DNA from: Chitinophagales bacterium
GTDB lineage: Bacteria > Bacteroidota > Bacteroidia > Chitinophagales > Chitinophagaceae
Direction: 5' to 3'
Assembly (NCBI GenBank): GCA_015655015.1
Contig: JAATFV010000116.1
Span: 124,001-188,000, forward strand
DNA: 64,000 bases
Positions 8,466 to 16,727 of the stretch are shown piece by piece; the stretch's first letter is position 1, and every line of letters starts with the position of its first letter. The notes under the pieces were generated by a model, which saw only the letters and a list, made by a program, of their open reading frames with translations, made no database searches and was not told where the DNA came from. Made by a program: the position numbers and the translations under genes.

Positions 8466-9098
8466 TTATTTCACATGTACACCCGCCGCCTTCAACACAT
8501 CCACGATCGAAGGAAACGTATTTCCTAACAAAGCCGCCATCTCCTTCTCCCCCACCCATTTTATTTCCGTGATCTGTTCCTCCGCCTGCGGTATAATCGA
8601 TTGATCGCCGGGAGCCGTCATGCGAAACCAATGCGTCTCCTTCAGGAAATGTTTGCCGCTCTCATCATAAGTATGATACGTGATCAGCAAAAGCTTGCCA
8701 AGCCGGACATCTCTCAGCCCCGTCTCCTCCTCTACTTCCCGGACAGCGCATTGTTCCAGGGATTCTCCTTCATCGAGCTTGCCTTTTGGAAGATCCCATT
8801 TATTACGGCGACACATGAAAAGAAATTTCCCCGCTTCATTCTGCACCAGTCCGCCGCCGGCCTGTACCAGGATGAATTTCTTCCAGAACGCTTTGCGCAG
8901 CGTCTCCAGGTCGGGGTGAACGAAGATACCCGCATGGACTTTTTCCAACCGCATCTCATGGATGATGGAATTGACGGCGGGAGTGGAAAATTCATCGATG
9001 AAGATGGCATCATCATGATGGGCATAGCTATTGATCTCATCATTGACCTGGTCGCAGAGGAATAATGGCTTATCGTTAAAATAGATTTTAATGTACAT
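8466..9098 (-). CDS. Nudix hydrolase with N-terminal extension
   Basis: Hydrolyses a nucleoside-diphosphate-linked compound of unknown identity. The complete Nudix box is GKLDEGESLEQCAVREVEEE followed by TGL, preceded by the strand NKWDLPKGKL. About 70 residues lie before the Nudix fold (from MYIKIYFNDKPLFLCDQV), an N-terminal domain often seen in Bacteroidota Nudix proteins. I chose the ATG at 9098 because the 13 residues upstream of it are unconserved in appearance and would crowd the pyrE promoter. It is divergent from pyrE, with 76 bp between the starts. Confidence 0.88.
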   Translation of the reverse strand: MYIKIYFNDKPLFLCDQVNDEINSYAHHDDAIFIDEFSTPAVNSIIHEMRLEKVHAGIFVHPDLETLRKAFWKKFILVQAGGGLVQNEAGKFLFMCRRNKWDLPKGKLDEGESLEQCAVREVEEETGLRDVRLGKLLLITYHTYDESGKHFLKETHWFRMTAPGDQSIIPQAEEQITEIKWVGEKEMAALLGNTFPSIVDVLKAAGVHVK

Positions 9099-9174
9099 GG
9101 GAGTTGAATTGAATGCAAGATAAGCCGTAAGAGGCAAGCCGGGAAAGCCAAATTTTATTTACTTTCGCAGCATA

Positions 9175-9822
9175 ATGGAAAAAACTATTACGATGAATGA
9201 GAAAGCCGTAGCAGAGAAGCTGTTACAGGTGCAGGCTATCCGCCTGAACGTGAAAGAGCCGTTCACCTGGTCTTCCGGCTGGAAAAGCCCCATCTATTGC
9301 GATAACCGGAAGGTCCTTTCCTTCCCGTATATCCGGGACTTTATCAAGTCGGAAATGTGTAATGTCCTGTTCAGCCAGTTCCCCGAAGCCGCTCTCCTGG
9401 CGGGTGTAGCCACAGCCGGCATTGCCTGGGGCGCCATGGCCGCAGACCAGCTCAAGCTGCCCTATATCTATGTCCGGTCCAAGCCAAAGGAACATGGACT
9501 GGGACAGCAGATCGAAGGGTATTATGAGAAAGGGCAGCCGACCGTCGTTATCGAGGACCTGATCTCTACCGGGAAGAGCAGCCTTCAGGTAGTAGAGATC
9601 CTGCGGCAGGCGGGTGTGGAAGTGATCGGCCTGGTGTCCATCTTCAACTATGGTTTCGAGGCCGGAAGAGCAGCTTTTGAAACAGCAGGGGTACCTTATA
9701 TTTCCCTGTCCAACTACCCTACCCTGATCAAGCTGGCCCTGGAGAAAAAGATCGTCAGCCCGGATGAGGAAGCCGTCCTCCTGAAATGGAGAGAAGATCC
9801 GGCAGGTTGGAAGGGAATGTAA
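9175..9822 (+). CDS. pyrE: Orotate phosphoribosyltransferase
   Basis: Forms OMP from orotate and PRPP in pyrimidine synthesis. The 215 residues have the PRPP loop TVVIEDLISTGKSSLQVVEI and the orotate-side GVATAGIAWGAMAADQLKLP with the YVRSKPKEHGLGQQIEG catalytic loop. The ATG at 9193 is an alternative start, 6 codons in. A near-consensus -7 box TACTTTCG lies about 10 bases before the ATG. It completes the set with pyrR and pyrB earlier in the window, though not in the same operon. Confidence 0.94.
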   Translation: MEKTITMNEKAVAEKLLQVQAIRLNVKEPFTWSSGWKSPIYCDNRKVLSFPYIRDFIKSEMCNVLFSQFPEAALLAGVATAGIAWGAMAADQLKLPYIYVRSKPKEHGLGQQIEGYYEKGQPTVVIEDLISTGKSSLQVVEILRQAGVEVIGLVSIFNYGFEAGRAAFETAGVPYISLSNYPTLIKLALEKKIVSPDEEAVLLKWREDPAGWKGM

Positions 9823-9942
9823 GCCCAAAAAAGTACATTTGCGAACTGTGAAGAGCCTGTTAAAGGCTAAATCCGTATCCCTCTCCGAAGGGTAAAACCA
9901 AATTTATTTCGTTATATTTACGAGTCATAAATCTGTTTATAT

Positions 9943-10305
9943 ATGAAAAAACTACAATTCATCGTATTGTTCCTGATAGGCTTTGCAGGCGTCTCCATGG
10001 CCCAGCAAAAAAACCAGTTGACTGTTACCATTAAAACGCCGACAGTCCAATGCCAGGAATGCAAAGAAAGGATCGAAAAATACCTCAGCCATGAAGAAGG
10101 TATCCAGAAAGTCAATGTGGACTACAAAAAGAAGACCGCCACCGTCACGTATCTCACAGACCGCACCAATCCGGAGAATATCAAGGCCCTGATAGCGAAT
10201 GTGGGTTATGATGCTGACGATGTGACAGCAGAGCCCGACTCCTACAAGAGACTGCCTACCTGCTGCAAGAAACCGGAAGATGGCGGCGGACATAAAAAAG
10301 AATAA
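9943..10305 (+). CDS. Exported heavy-metal-associated (HMA) domain protein
   Basis: A 120-residue protein with a signal peptide (residues 1-20, ending GVSMAQ) and one HMA ferredoxin-like domain. The metal motif is TVQCQECKERIEKYL, giving CxxC in the usual first loop, and the rest (VNVDYKKKTATVTYL, IKALIANVGYDAD) matches the beta-alpha-beta-beta-alpha-beta fold. A second pair of cysteines (LPTCCKK) and a His/Gly tail follow. Probably a periplasmic copper- or zinc-binding protein. It sits just upstream of a TonB receptor cluster that looks metal-related. Confidence 0.85.
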   Translation: MKKLQFIVLFLIGFAGVSMAQQKNQLTVTIKTPTVQCQECKERIEKYLSHEEGIQKVNVDYKKKTATVTYLTDRTNPENIKALIANVGYDADDVTAEPDSYKRLPTCCKKPEDGGGHKKE

Positions 10306-10310
10306 ACAGC

Positions 10311-10390
10311 CTCCAATAAGGTAAAATTCCTTCAGCAAGGTAAGCTCCTTCAACAAGGTTAAAATCCACTCAGCCAGGTTAAAATAGAAG
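10311..10390. repeat. Tandem degenerate repeat after the HMA gene
   Basis: Four imperfect copies of about 21 bp, each close to TTCAGCAAGGTTAAAATCC, begin five bases after the stop codon. Confidence 0.65.
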
Positions 10391-10430
10391 AGGCCGGCCC
10401 CAATAAGATCCGCCTCGGCGATAAATAACT

Positions 10431-10457
10431 AAGCCCCCCAACAGGGGCTTTTCTTTT
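10431..10457 (+). terminator. Intrinsic terminator of the HMA gene
   Basis: AAGCCCC / GGGGCTT stem with a 6-base loop and a following T-rich run. Confidence 0.85.
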
Positions 10458-10545
10458 TATTAGGTACTGTTAACTTGTAAAGAATCCGTTAATACGCCTC
10501 TTTCTGCTAAAAAAGTTATAATTTGCAACCCTGTAGCAAAAAATA

Positions 10546-10884
10546 TTGTTAAAGCAACCTATCATACGACGTTCTCTTTCAGGTATCCTCCTGGTGCTGT
10601 TCACCTTCAGCGTGACGCCCAGGAAATTCCTGCATGACCTGGTTGCCAATCACAAGGACACCCCGGGGAAGTTCTCTCAGGACCCACATGCCCGGCTGCA
10701 AAAAGCCACCTTCAATTGTCATACGGAGGACCTGGTCGTTGAGACTCCTTTCATGGAAGGCAGCTCCCCCCTGGAACTCCGGACACCGCCGTTATTCCGC
10801 CATGATTATACAGAATTCGTAACCCGGTGGCATTCCACGCCCCTGTTACTTTCTTCGCTGAGAGGTCCTCCCTCCCGCGCCTGA
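10546..10884 (+). CDS. Small exported His/Cys protein of a metal-linked cluster
   Basis: A 112-residue protein starting at TTG 10546. A hydrophobic N-terminus (RRSLSGILLVLFTFSVTP) looks like a signal peptide or anchor. Two conserved-looking segments follow: RKFLHDLVANHKD and NCHTEDLVVETPF, with His, Asp and Cys residues placed as possible metal ligands. I know similar small proteins beside TonB receptors in Bacteroidota but no assigned function. The gene is followed by the ZnuD-like receptor, so a role in metal uptake or sensing is an inference. Confidence 0.6.
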   Translation: MLKQPIIRRSLSGILLVLFTFSVTPRKFLHDLVANHKDTPGKFSQDPHARLQKATFNCHTEDLVVETPFMEGSSPLELRTPPLFRHDYTEFVTRWHSTPLLLSSLRGPPSRA

Positions 10885-11006
10885 TCCTGTGTACCCATAT
10901 GCGAGCGCATCGGCATTCCCATGTGGATACAGCATTCTTTCGAATGGTTGACTGCCCTGCAGGCTGGCCATTCAATGTTTTTCCGCTAACATTTTCAATT
11001 ATTACC

Positions 11007-13325
11007 TTGAAGTACTTATTTCTAGTCGTACTGTCTGTATGGACAGTAATGCAGGCAACCGCACAGTGCGATGCATCGTTAACAGGCCATTTATTCCGTA
11101 CAGGCAGCACAGAAACAATAGCCGGAGCTACCGTGATCCTGAAGGAAACAGGACTTCATAACATTTCGGACAGCTCAGGCGTATTCCGGTTTGACAACCT
11201 GTGTTCCGGAGCCTATACGTTGCTGGTAACGGCGGTAGGATATGATTCTGCTGTGATCAGGGTGGTCGTCAGCAAGGACATTCATAAGGATCTGTTTCTC
11301 CGGGCCAACGGTGCCCAACTGGAGGAAGTGGAAGTGTTAGGGGAAAAGAAACAGGATATTGCCACGAATGCCAGATCGGAGATCAAAGGCCTCCAGCTTT
11401 TCCAGACCTCAGGCCAGACGCTTGGAGAAAGCCTGAAAAGCGTGCCGGGGCTGAATTCGATCCAAACAGGCCCTTCGATCTCCAAACCAGTGATCCACGG
11501 ACTTCATAGCAACCGGGTATTGATCCTGAACAACGGAGTACGACAGGAAGGACAGCAATGGGGTTCGGAACATGCCCCGGAGATCGACCCGTTCATCGCC
11601 AATAAGATCACGATCATAAAAGGCGCGGCCAGCGTACGTTACGGTTCGGATGCCATCGTTGGGGTATTGCTGGTGGAACCCAGGACATTGGACCCTGAAA
11701 AATCCCTGGAAGGAGAGGCCAATGTGGTCGCAGGCACCAATGGCCGCCTGGGTGCGGTATCGGCCATGCTGCAGGGAAAGGGAGATGGCTTTTTTACAGG
11801 TTTTAACTGGAGAGTGCAGGGCACACTGAAACGAGCGGGTAATTTCAGCACCGCGCATTATTACCTGAAGAATACCGGGCTGGGGGAAGAAGATTTCTCC
11901 CTCGGCGCCAACTACACGAACAAAAAGAACAATTTCGGAGTAGATGCCTATTATAGCCAGTTTCACAATAAAGTCGGCATTTTCGAGGGATCACATGTGG
12001 GGAATGTGGCAGACCTGGATTCCGCGTTCGCACGAAGCCGCCCCATTACCCCCTCCTATTTCTCCTACAAGATCGATCGTACCTATCAGCAGATCGTCCA
12101 CAAGCTCCTGAAAATAGACGGCCATTACCTGCTGAAAAACGGGGGAAAGCTGGAAGCGCAATATTCAGATCAACGGAACAAACGGGATGAATACGATATC
12201 GATCTGCCCTATTCCACCGACCCAAATGTGTTGAAGATGCCGCAGATCAGCTTCCAGATCAAAACACAGGCATTGGACCTCATCTATCATCAGCCCACTA
12301 AGAATAACTTCTCCGGCCAGTGGGGACTCTCGGGCGCCACCCAGGGGAATGTATTCAGAGGAGTCCGCTACCTGGTGCCTAATTTCAGGAACTATAGCGG
12401 GGGAGCTTTCGTCATCGAGCGGTATTCAAAAAATAACTGGATGCTGGAAGCAGGCCTGCGGTATGACTACCGCTGGCTGAGAGTCTATCGGATAAACAAT
12501 ACTACCTTAGACACCTATCACAATACCAGTACCTACGAAAATGTCACCGGAACGATCGGAAGCTCTTACCGGGTGAATGACCGGCTCTCCTTTACAGCCA
12601 ATATCGGAACAGCCTGGCGGGCTCCGAGCGTCAATGAATTATATATCGACGGAATTCACCTCAGTGCAGCCTCCTATGAAAAAGGGGATTCCAGCCTGCG
12701 TTCTGAAAGATCCTACAATTTCACGGTATCAGGCAAATACGAATCGGAACGATTCTTTGCAGAAGCCGTCGTATATGATAATATCATCAATAACTTTATT
12801 TATGCCAAACCCTCGCTGACGCCTATTACGCTGATCAGCGGCACCTATCCCTTATTCAATTATACGCAGGCGAATGTCAACCTGAAAGGACTCGACCTGG
12901 AATTGCGTTATAAGATCCTCCCTTCTTTATCGATCGATGCCAGGACCTCCATCGTGCGGGCATGGAATAAAACGATCCATGACTACCTGATCTTCATGCC
13001 GGCCGACCGGTTTGACAATTCCCTCCGGTATGATATCGGCAAATGGGGGCGTACAAAGAACTGGTATGTCAGCACAGGCGTGCTGACCGTATTGAAGCAA
13101 ACAAGAGTGCCGCCCAACAGCGACTATGTCCCGCCTCCCGATGGATATACCTTGCTAAATGCCAACGCCGGATTTGAATGCCCGGTGAAGAACCGACAGT
13201 TGAATATCGAGCTGGCCGGGTACAATCTTGCCAACAGGTCTTACAGGGACTACCTGAACAGGTTCCGGTATTATGCAGATGACCTGGGGATCAATGTAGT
13301 GCTCAGGGCCAAATTGACCTTCTGA
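11007..13325 (+). CDS. TonB-dependent receptor, ZnuD-like
   Basis: Outer-membrane receptor for energised uptake. The open frame extends upstream to 10827, but that part overlaps the preceding gene and has no signal peptide. TTG at 11007 gives MKYLFLVVLSVWTVMQATAQ, a clean signal sequence, so I prefer it. A carboxypeptidase-like domain (about residues 25-105) is followed by the plug with SLKSVPGLNSIQTG and KPVIHGLHSNRVLILNNGVR, then GSEHAPEIDPF, a segment typical of ZnuD and related zinc/heme receptors. The barrel ends in FRYYADDLGINVVLRAKLTF. A metal substrate is likely by family. Confidence 0.88.
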   Translation: MKYLFLVVLSVWTVMQATAQCDASLTGHLFRTGSTETIAGATVILKETGLHNISDSSGVFRFDNLCSGAYTLLVTAVGYDSAVIRVVVSKDIHKDLFLRANGAQLEEVEVLGEKKQDIATNARSEIKGLQLFQTSGQTLGESLKSVPGLNSIQTGPSISKPVIHGLHSNRVLILNNGVRQEGQQWGSEHAPEIDPFIANKITIIKGAASVRYGSDAIVGVLLVEPRTLDPEKSLEGEANVVAGTNGRLGAVSAMLQGKGDGFFTGFNWRVQGTLKRAGNFSTAHYYLKNTGLGEEDFSLGANYTNKKNNFGVDAYYSQFHNKVGIFEGSHVGNVADLDSAFARSRPITPSYFSYKIDRTYQQIVHKLLKIDGHYLLKNGGKLEAQYSDQRNKRDEYDIDLPYSTDPNVLKMPQISFQIKTQALDLIYHQPTKNNFSGQWGLSGATQGNVFRGVRYLVPNFRNYSGGAFVIERYSKNNWMLEAGLRYDYRWLRVYRINNTTLDTYHNTSTYENVTGTIGSSYRVNDRLSFTANIGTAWRAPSVNELYIDGIHLSAASYEKGDSSLRSERSYNFTVSGKYESERFFAEAVVYDNIINNFIYAKPSLTPITLISGTYPLFNYTQANVNLKGLDLELRYKILPSLSIDARTSIVRAWNKTIHDYLIFMPADRFDNSLRYDIGKWGRTKNWYVSTGVLTVLKQTRVPPNSDYVPPPDGYTLLNANAGFECPVKNRQLNIELAGYNLANRSYRDYLNRFRYYADDLGINVVLRAKLTF

Positions 13326-13369
13326 ACAAGTAAGCAACTATTTTATAAACTATAAACAAATCAAGAACC

Positions 13370-13936
13370 ATGAAAAAGTTAATGAGTGTATTTATGACTG
13401 CGGCGGTGATCATGCTGGGATTCTTCGCCTGTAAAAAAGATGAGAAAACCGTGTCTCCCCCTCTCCCCAGTAATGAGTTCCTTACTACCGTGAGAGTGAT
13501 AGCTACCAACACTACCGATCCTTCTGATGTACAGGTAGCCAGTGTTACCGATACTACGCTGATCTCCAATCCTCCGGATAGCATCAATCATCATACGCTG
13601 AACCTGAAAGCCAATAGTGTATACACGGTAGCTGTCCAGTTCCTGGACGAAACCAAGAATCCGGTCGGCAATGTTACAGATGATATTTATGACCGGAGGA
13701 ACTACCACCTGATCTGCTTCGATATTTCCGGAGGAGCCAATCTCACAGTAGCAAGGACCGACCTGGACACCAACAATCCCCCTTTACAGATCGGTCTGCA
13801 GGATAAGTTCACCACCGGCGCCGCCAGTAACGGAACCCTCAACCTTCAATTAAGACATCAGCCCAATGCGAAAAATGGTACTTGTGATCCGGGCTCTTCG
13901 GATGCCGACGTTGATTTTAATATTGCCATCAATTAA
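13370..13936 (+). CDS. Lipoprotein partner of the TonB receptor
   Basis: A 188-residue lipoprotein. The signal peptide ends in the lipobox LGFFAC, with the cysteine at residue 21 followed by KKDEK. The mature part is one beta-rich domain ending in LNLQLRHQPNAKNGTCDPGS and a final acidic strand SDADVDFNIAIN. In Bacteroidota similar lipoproteins sit directly after zinc-type TonB receptors, as this one does 44 bp downstream. A surface or periplasmic substrate-binding role is an inference. Confidence 0.75.
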   Translation: MKKLMSVFMTAAVIMLGFFACKKDEKTVSPPLPSNEFLTTVRVIATNTTDPSDVQVASVTDTTLISNPPDSINHHTLNLKANSVYTVAVQFLDETKNPVGNVTDDIYDRRNYHLICFDISGGANLTVARTDLDTNNPPLQIGLQDKFTTGAASNGTLNLQLRHQPNAKNGTCDPGSSDADVDFNIAIN

Positions 13937-13969
13937 CCTGATTTACCAACTCTAAAACAAAATTCACCC

Positions 13970-14710
13970 ATGATGAAAAAGTTATTCATAGTGCTGACTG
14001 TGTCCATTTGCGGACTTACTGCTGTAGCGCAAAAAAAAGACGCTAAAGAAACTCCCTCCTTTTCCAGGTTTGTACTGTCCATCAACGGAGGCATCTCCAG
14101 CCCTACCGGAAGTTTTTCCAAAGGAGACTATGCGGATGAGAAATCCGGTTTCGCCGGCACCGGCGGCGATTTCAATATCACCGGGACTTATTACCTGAGC
14201 AAACATTTCGGCATCGGGGCGCTGATAGGATATTCATCTTTTGGTTCCAAAGGCGCACAGAGCCTGTCTGACGGCTATAAAGAAGATTCCGGAACAGATA
14301 GCACGACCCTTTACAAAAAAGGCGGCAACCATTCCTTCAGCATTTTAGTAGGACCTTACTACCAGATCATTTCGTGTAAGAAGTTATCCCTTAACGTACA
14401 CGTGCTGGGCGGTTACACCAATACACACCTGGCGGGCTTCCAGATATTTTACGAGGACTATCTCGACAATGCCATGAGCCAGCGCGAAGCATCCGGCGGA
14501 GCTTTTGGACTGCAGGCAGGACTGGGTGTCCAATATCATATCACCCCCAAACTATCCGTACAGGTGACCGGAGATTATTTTACGTCCAAACCTAATATCG
14601 CGATCAGTTATGATAATTTCATCGTCAATTCCGGCAGAAAGCTGAGTTCATATAACGAGTCGATCAGCGGCATCAATGCTACGGTAGGGATCGCTTATGC
14701 GCTGTTCTAG
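13970..14710 (+). CDS. Outer membrane beta-barrel protein
   Basis: A 246-residue exported protein. A signal peptide (KKLFIVLTVSICGLTAVAQ) is followed by alternating strands such as FVLSINGGISSPTGSF, FNITGTYYLSKHFGIGALIG and HSFSILVGPYYQ, ending in ATVGIAYALF with a terminal aromatic as in barrel proteins. It is the last gene of the plus-strand receptor cluster, 33 bp after the lipoprotein, and is followed by a strong terminator. Specific function unknown. Confidence 0.8.
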   Translation: MMKKLFIVLTVSICGLTAVAQKKDAKETPSFSRFVLSINGGISSPTGSFSKGDYADEKSGFAGTGGDFNITGTYYLSKHFGIGALIGYSSFGSKGAQSLSDGYKEDSGTDSTTLYKKGGNHSFSILVGPYYQIISCKKLSLNVHVLGGYTNTHLAGFQIFYEDYLDNAMSQREASGGAFGLQAGLGVQYHITPKLSVQVTGDYFTSKPNIAISYDNFIVNSGRKLSSYNESISGINATVGIAYALF

Positions 14711-14750
14711 GACAGCCAATCTACAAGTTGAGCAGTTGGTTTTGATTACA

Positions 14751-14790
14751 ATAAGCTGGCCCGGGAGGAGATCCCGGGCAGCTTATTTTG
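14751..14790. terminator. Bidirectional terminator between convergent operons
   Basis: ATAAGCTGGCCCGGGA pairs with TCCCGGGCAGCTTAT around GGAGA, with one bulged base. The A- and T-rich flanks serve both the barrel gene on the plus strand and the PepSY gene on the minus strand. Confidence 0.85.
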
Positions 14791-14832
14791 GAAAACATCG
14801 GCGCTGCGCATGAAGCCGATGCCCATTGGACG

Positions 14833-16668
14833 TTAGACCGGCCGCGATCGCGACATCCTTTTATTTACCCTCCTTTTGCGGTATTTAAAATACAGCATAA
14901 GCCCCACAGTCACCAGTACGATCTGGGCCAATGCCCAGAACATCGTACTGAAGTCTTTTACACCTTTCCCGGCCCATCCCAGGAATTCATGTTTGTGTAA
15001 AAAAGCAAAGCTGTATTCTTCCACCATGCTGCTATTGGTAACCCGCTTGGAAAGCCGGCCGGTAGAAGTCTCTACATAATACCGTTCGTTGTTATTGGAT
15101 GCAAAGCTTACTTTCCAGACAGGCAGTCGTTTGTCTGCAAAATTATACTCACTGTTAAACCGAAGGACAGGCTCCGTAGACAGGACATCCTTTGCCGCCA
15201 GCCCGCTGAAAGTGGCAGCGAGCCAGGCGGCATATTTTAATTCACCCTGCGGTAAAGCGGTATACGGGCTGTCCGTCTGCAGGTAAGTTACCTGGGAAGC
15301 AGCCACCTGCCGGTCTTTCATCAGGTCCCCCGAATGCGTGGCAGGGCTTGCTATGCCGGCTGCTGATCCTACTCCCTCCTGCTGCGAAGGCGCCCGCCCT
15401 GACTGCCGCTGCTGCGTAGTGATCTGCCAGTAAGAGCGCCCATACATGCGGACAAGGCTGACATCCGTGATGGGAGCTGCCACTAACTGCTGCAGTCGCG
15501 TTACGTCGAAGGTAAGGCCATCAGCAGCAAAGGAGGGGGAGACAAAAAAACGGTTCCTGGTGTCTTCCCTGAATTTAGATACAACGTGGAAGGCGCCACT
15601 GAAAGTAAACATCAGCGTAAACAGGGCAATTGTAATGGAAGTATACCGGTGAAGGAGCCTTGCCTTCAGCAGTTCATTCCCTTTCGGTTTTTTCGTCTTT
15701 GTGGTAAAGAAAATATAAATGCCCAGCAACGTGCTGAGGAAGGCCATTGCTATCAAACTGAATTCGACCACTAACTTCCCTTTGCCCAGAAATTCCAGCC
15801 ACCCCCAGGTGTGTACGAGGGTAAAGATCCTGTCGAATACAAAACGATCTTTATCCATGGCGAATGAAAAGCGATCGCGGGTAGTCTCCACATAAATCCG
15901 GATCCTATCGGGGCGGTCGAAAGACACTCTATAGACGGGCAGGATCTTATTGATGCTTTTATATTCCGGATCATATTCCTTCAGCAGGGAAACATTGGAT
16001 ACTTTGGCCCCTTTTACCGGATTCAATACGCAATCAGTTGCAGCGCCGCAGCAGTCATGTGCTGCCGGTGTAGCGTAATCGATGTCGGCTGCGCTGCCGG
16101 CAAGGCTGGACACGCCGGGTGTTCCCTTGGACAAACCGGGCATTTTCATGGAGGAAAGAGCGCCGGAAAGATGAGCAGCCTTAGTTGATAAAGAAGAGCT
16201 GGCCACGGAGGCATTAACATCAGCCCCTTCCAGGAATTGGCGGGCCAGGTACTGCGCGTAAAGCCAGTCTCCGGCCGGCAGGGCATTCCCGTTGGTACAG
16301 CTCAGGTAAACGGGAATATTGGCAGTGCCGGCGGGATAACCCGAAGAAGCGGGCTGACCGTTGCCCGCGAAGCTGTTGACACCGACAGTACCGCTGGCGT
16401 AATGCGTAGCCGGCTGCACCTGGTAGAACCAGTTCGTATCGATATGCACCAGTCGGAAATTAGCAATACTATCCAAATGATGCTGCCGCAAAGCAGCTTG
16501 CAGCGACACCTTTATCCTGCTGCTGTCAACTGGAAAAGGGATCAGGCTCTGCGTCGCTATCTTCGGACGGATATTCGTCATGAGCGGGTGCATAAAACCG
16601 CTGGCCGCCCAGAGCAGGACCGGGATGGCAATGATAAGAGAAAGGCTGCGATGCCATTTATAGATCAT
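14833..16668 (-). CDS. PepSY-associated transmembrane protein
   Basis: A 611-residue inner-membrane protein of the PepSY-TM family, often encoded with siderophore or metal receptors and thought to act in periplasmic reduction or metal release. Four membrane helices are visible: near residues 8-30, about 305-325, about 345-370, and near the C-terminus (MFWALAQIVLVTVGLMLYF). Two large periplasmic domains lie between them. The first contains an unusual Ala/Ser-rich insertion ending in HDCCGAATDCV, giving three closely spaced cysteines. It follows the TonB receptor gene, separated by a 38-bp hairpin. Confidence 0.85.
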   Translation of the reverse strand: MIYKWHRSLSLIIAIPVLLWAASGFMHPLMTNIRPKIATQSLIPFPVDSSRIKVSLQAALRQHHLDSIANFRLVHIDTNWFYQVQPATHYASGTVGVNSFAGNGQPASSGYPAGTANIPVYLSCTNGNALPAGDWLYAQYLARQFLEGADVNASVASSSLSTKAAHLSGALSSMKMPGLSKGTPGVSSLAGSAADIDYATPAAHDCCGAATDCVLNPVKGAKVSNVSLLKEYDPEYKSINKILPVYRVSFDRPDRIRIYVETTRDRFSFAMDKDRFVFDRIFTLVHTWGWLEFLGKGKLVVEFSLIAMAFLSTLLGIYIFFTTKTKKPKGNELLKARLLHRYTSITIALFTLMFTFSGAFHVVSKFREDTRNRFFVSPSFAADGLTFDVTRLQQLVAAPITDVSLVRMYGRSYWQITTQQRQSGRAPSQQEGVGSAAGIASPATHSGDLMKDRQVAASQVTYLQTDSPYTALPQGELKYAAWLAATFSGLAAKDVLSTEPVLRFNSEYNFADKRLPVWKVSFASNNNERYYVETSTGRLSKRVTNSSMVEEYSFAFLHKHEFLGWAGKGVKDFSTMFWALAQIVLVTVGLMLYFKYRKRRVNKRMSRSRPV

Positions 16669-16684
16669 ACTATTATTATTTAAT

Positions 16685-16722
16685 GTCCGTATCCGCCCCG
16701 GCCGGCCGGGACGGATACGGAC
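16685..16722 (-). promoter_or_regulatory. 38-bp stem-loop between receptor and PepSY genes
   Basis: GTCCGTATCCG and CGGATACGGAC flank a GGCC-rich centre, giving a 19-bp stem with one mismatch and essentially no loop. It lies between the receptor stop (16728) and the PepSY start (16668). On the minus strand it is followed by an AT-rich but not T-rich sequence, so it is more likely an mRNA-stability or processing element than a terminator. Confidence 0.65.
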
Positions 16723-16727
16723 GTCTT

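Noticed and set aside
10827..11006. N-terminal extension of the ZnuD-like receptor
   Set aside because: It overlaps the preceding gene and would put the signal peptide about 60 residues inside the protein.
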